Shown here: positions 63,301 to 64,000 of the stretch, piece after piece
How positions within the stretch are numbered: position 1 is the stretch's first letter
Layout of the letters: each line of letters opens with the position of its first letter
DNA from: Dokdonia donghaensis DSW-1
Lineage (GTDB): Bacteria > Bacteroidota > Bacteroidia > Flavobacteriales > Flavobacteriaceae
Length of the DNA stretch: 64,000 bases
Reading direction: 5' to 3'
NCBI RefSeq assembly: GCF_001653755.1
Contig: NZ_CP015125.1
Location: forward strand, 2,489,501-2,553,500
The notes under the pieces: model-generated
Seen by the model: the letters and a program-made list of their open reading frames with translations, nothing else
What the model was told of the DNA's origin: nothing
Database searches by the model: none
Translations under genes and position numbers: made by a program

Positions 63301-64000
63301 TTGATATATCCACAAGACCATTAAACTTACCACGAGCATTAGGATCATCTATAAGCACTTCTCCGTCAAAAACCGGAGCCTTGAGATTTCCAAATATGGT
63401 AATATCCTTATAATTATAATCATTGTAGCCTATACTTGCTATAGTACCAGAAAGCTTAGTATTAATTGTCTCTTGTATAAACCCTTTACCGTCTACATCT
63501 AGATTAAAAGTTGCCTTACCCAGCCTATTGTCATTAAGCAACTTTTCTAAGTTAAAATCATCTACCATTACAGTACCTTCATATCCAGCATTTTCGGCAT
63601 CTTGTAAGCCTGTCATTGCCAGGTCCAGGTTAACGGTACCTAGATCTGTACCTATAACACCCGCTGTAACTACAGTAGCTCTTGTAAGGCTATTTTTACC
63701 TGTAAAGCGTATTGTACCTAGCTGCGTCATCTCTGTAGGTAGACTTTCCAGTGGTTTTGGGAGTAACTTTTTAAGGTCAAAATAATTTGTTTGCACACTT
63801 TTATAATCACCACTAATTCTAAACTTCTTACTGTCTAGTAAATTTTCAAAAAAGACATCTCCACGTATTATAGAGTTCCCCAAACCTCTCACCTCGAGAT
63901 TAGGTACTCTAAAATCATTGAGATAGCCGGAGAGATCTCCTTGTATGCTCAAGGTAACATCTGGTGCAATGTCATTGTAAAATGGGCGTATATCATTTGT
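60365..64000 (-). CDS. tamB: TamB-like translocation/assembly protein (partial, 5' end outside window)
   Basis: At least 1212 residues of a very long periplasm-spanning protein; the reading frame stays open to the window edge and the N-terminus is missing. It is built from repeating amphipathic beta-strands (LxLxL...GxxxG patterns), as in AsmA/TamB proteins that form a hydrophobic groove between membranes. The C-terminal region (about the last 400 residues) is the DUF490 TamB domain, with ILDVSAIYRTQANPS, KPDITFDIEFPGAGS and GVTLSTQITNRVLINGKVG. TamB assists insertion of outer-membrane proteins or moves phospholipids. TamA is not visible here. Confidence 0.9.
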   Translation of the reverse strand, partial: TNDIRPFYNDIAPDVTLSIQGDLSGYLNDFRVPNLEVRGLGNSIIRGDVFFENLLDSKKFRISGDYKSVQTNYFDLKKLLPKPLESLPTEMTQLGTIRFTGKNSLTRATVVTAGVIGTDLGTVNLDLAMTGLQDAENAGYEGTVMVDDFNLEKLLNDNRLGKATFNLDVDGKGFIQETINTKLSGTIASIGYNDYNYKDITIFGNLKAPVFDGEVLIDDPNARGKFNGLVDISKEINSYDLEAQIDYADLVSLNFINDSISVLKGNAVVDMKGTGIENMYGRISFEDASYQNKNNTYSFKDFEITSKFDKKRVRTIAINSTDIISGEVSGIYKFGEVVPLFKNAIGSLYTNYQPEILTENQFMDFEFTIYNKIVEVFVPDLKLEPETIIRGSVVADDSEFKLTFKSPQIDAFGYMAEAIEVRVDNKNPLFNTYVAADSINAGFYAVSDFNLINVTLKDTLFMRSEFTGGKRNDDSFDLSLYHTINEEGNSVLGFKKSEIVFKDTPWFINERNDQNNSVVFDNNFKDIDIKTLVLSHKDELIDLKGQIRDSTYKNIKANFKNVDLAKVTPELDSLNLGGRINGQLDVLQKNGAYFPVTSLAISDFSVNETNLGQLDINVRGNATLSKYEIESRLAREGLKSFTANGTIDASGSIPIIDMAVGLQDLDLSPFNPMGQGVIDRIRGLVSGNAKVEGDYRNPEINGNLTLKDAGLQIPYLNVDYDFRGISNVVLRKQEFEFQAVQLEDIKYKTLGVLNGKISHKSFNDWKLDLGISASRIAVLDTEEDLESLYYGTAFLEGEAFIKGPTDNLVIDVFGETAKGTVFKIPIDDSETLGDNSYIKFLSPEEKEARINGEKIITEAVKGLSVNFDLDIDPDAEVEVVVDKTNGSTLRGRGVGTLLIQLDTNGKFIMNGDFIATEGVFNFRYGGIVTKDFILQQDANIRWDGDPAKAILDVSAIYRTQANPSTLLETSTVNRKIPVNVIINLAGELLKPDITFDIEFPGAGSTVVSELEFLLQDRNAKELNAISLVSQGAFLSSASVNTATAAVNNLLETTSSILSGILFNDDDSIFDVGVDLVQAERDPTANIQSAGRVGVTLSTQITNRVLINGKVGVPTGGISESVIVGDVEIDFLLNEDGTLRAKVFNRQTDIQFIGETEGYTQGVGLSYAVDFNTFKELLRKVFKGKVEEAVLQAQGERDVPKKIGPDGVQFNK

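Noticed and set aside
1..64000. CRISPR arrays, tRNA or rRNA genes, insertion sequences, prophage
   Set aside because: I saw no regularly spaced repeats, tRNA-like cloverleafs, rRNA motifs, transposases or phage structural genes.

Overview
The window looks like chromosomal DNA of a marine flavobacterium (Bacteroidetes, Flavobacteriaceae, probably Dokdonia or a close relative). Support: moderately AT-rich coding DNA, secreted proteins whose signal peptides end in ...AQ, several promoters of the Bacteroidetes type (TTG about 20 bp before TAnnTTTG), many TAATG stop/start overlaps, and Bacteroidetes families (DUF4159, DUF4834, the SIMPL protein, the 462-residue GlmM). The genus is inferred from gene content and was not tested by alignment. 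I see no rRNA, tRNA, CRISPR array, prophage or insertion sequence.

Layout. 1-6.7 kb: RNase P RNA, PEP carboxylase and an M16 peptidase pair, all on the minus strand. 6.9-12.2 kb: DUF4159 protein, TrmH-type methyltransferase, AI-2E-type permease, SAM methyltransferase, DUF1456 protein, cold-shock protein, RluF and a small ORF. 12.2-20 kb: SIMPL protein, rhomboid, LpxL-type acyltransferase, class V aminotransferase, GlmM, ACP phosphodiesterase and gamma-glutamyltransferase. 20.3-21.1 kb: a very AT-rich two-gene island (possible Cas2/VapD-like small protein plus PIN nuclease). 21.4-29.4 kb: two paralogous SxxK serine hydrolases, an NTT/MFS-type transporter fused to HEAT repeats, and an exported enzyme with the domain order of alpha-glucan, water dikinase. 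29.5-37 kb: GAF histidine kinase, then a fatty-acid beta-oxidation operon headed by a MarR regulator. 37-52 kb: pyruvate carboxylase, MDR oxidoreductase, Dus, B12-type radical SAM protein, GH13 sucrose-phosphorylase-like enzyme, M28 peptidase, dienelactone hydrolase, SnoaL-like protein and MFS permease. 51.6-64 kb: HMG-CoA lyase, FAD dehydrogenase, DUF4834, outer-membrane transporter, GNAT-like protein, membrane protein, GlcNAc kinase, pfkA-gap glycolytic operon, and TamB, which runs off the right edge.

The genes describe a heterotroph that oxidises fatty acids, runs glycolysis and refills the TCA cycle through both Ppc and Pyc, with many envelope and secreted functions.

The most unusual sequence feature is a dispersed perfect palindrome, core CGCTTTCGCGAAAGCG, usually flanked by TA...TA. 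I count 24 copies or clear variants (13 with an exact 16-bp core). Fourteen lie in the roughly 8% of the window that is non-coding; ten lie inside genes, read in frame as RFRES, AFAKA or LSRKR. The most unusual gene set is the 21.4-29.4 kb cluster, where an exported dikinase-like enzyme that should need ATP sits next to a nucleotide-transporter-like protein.
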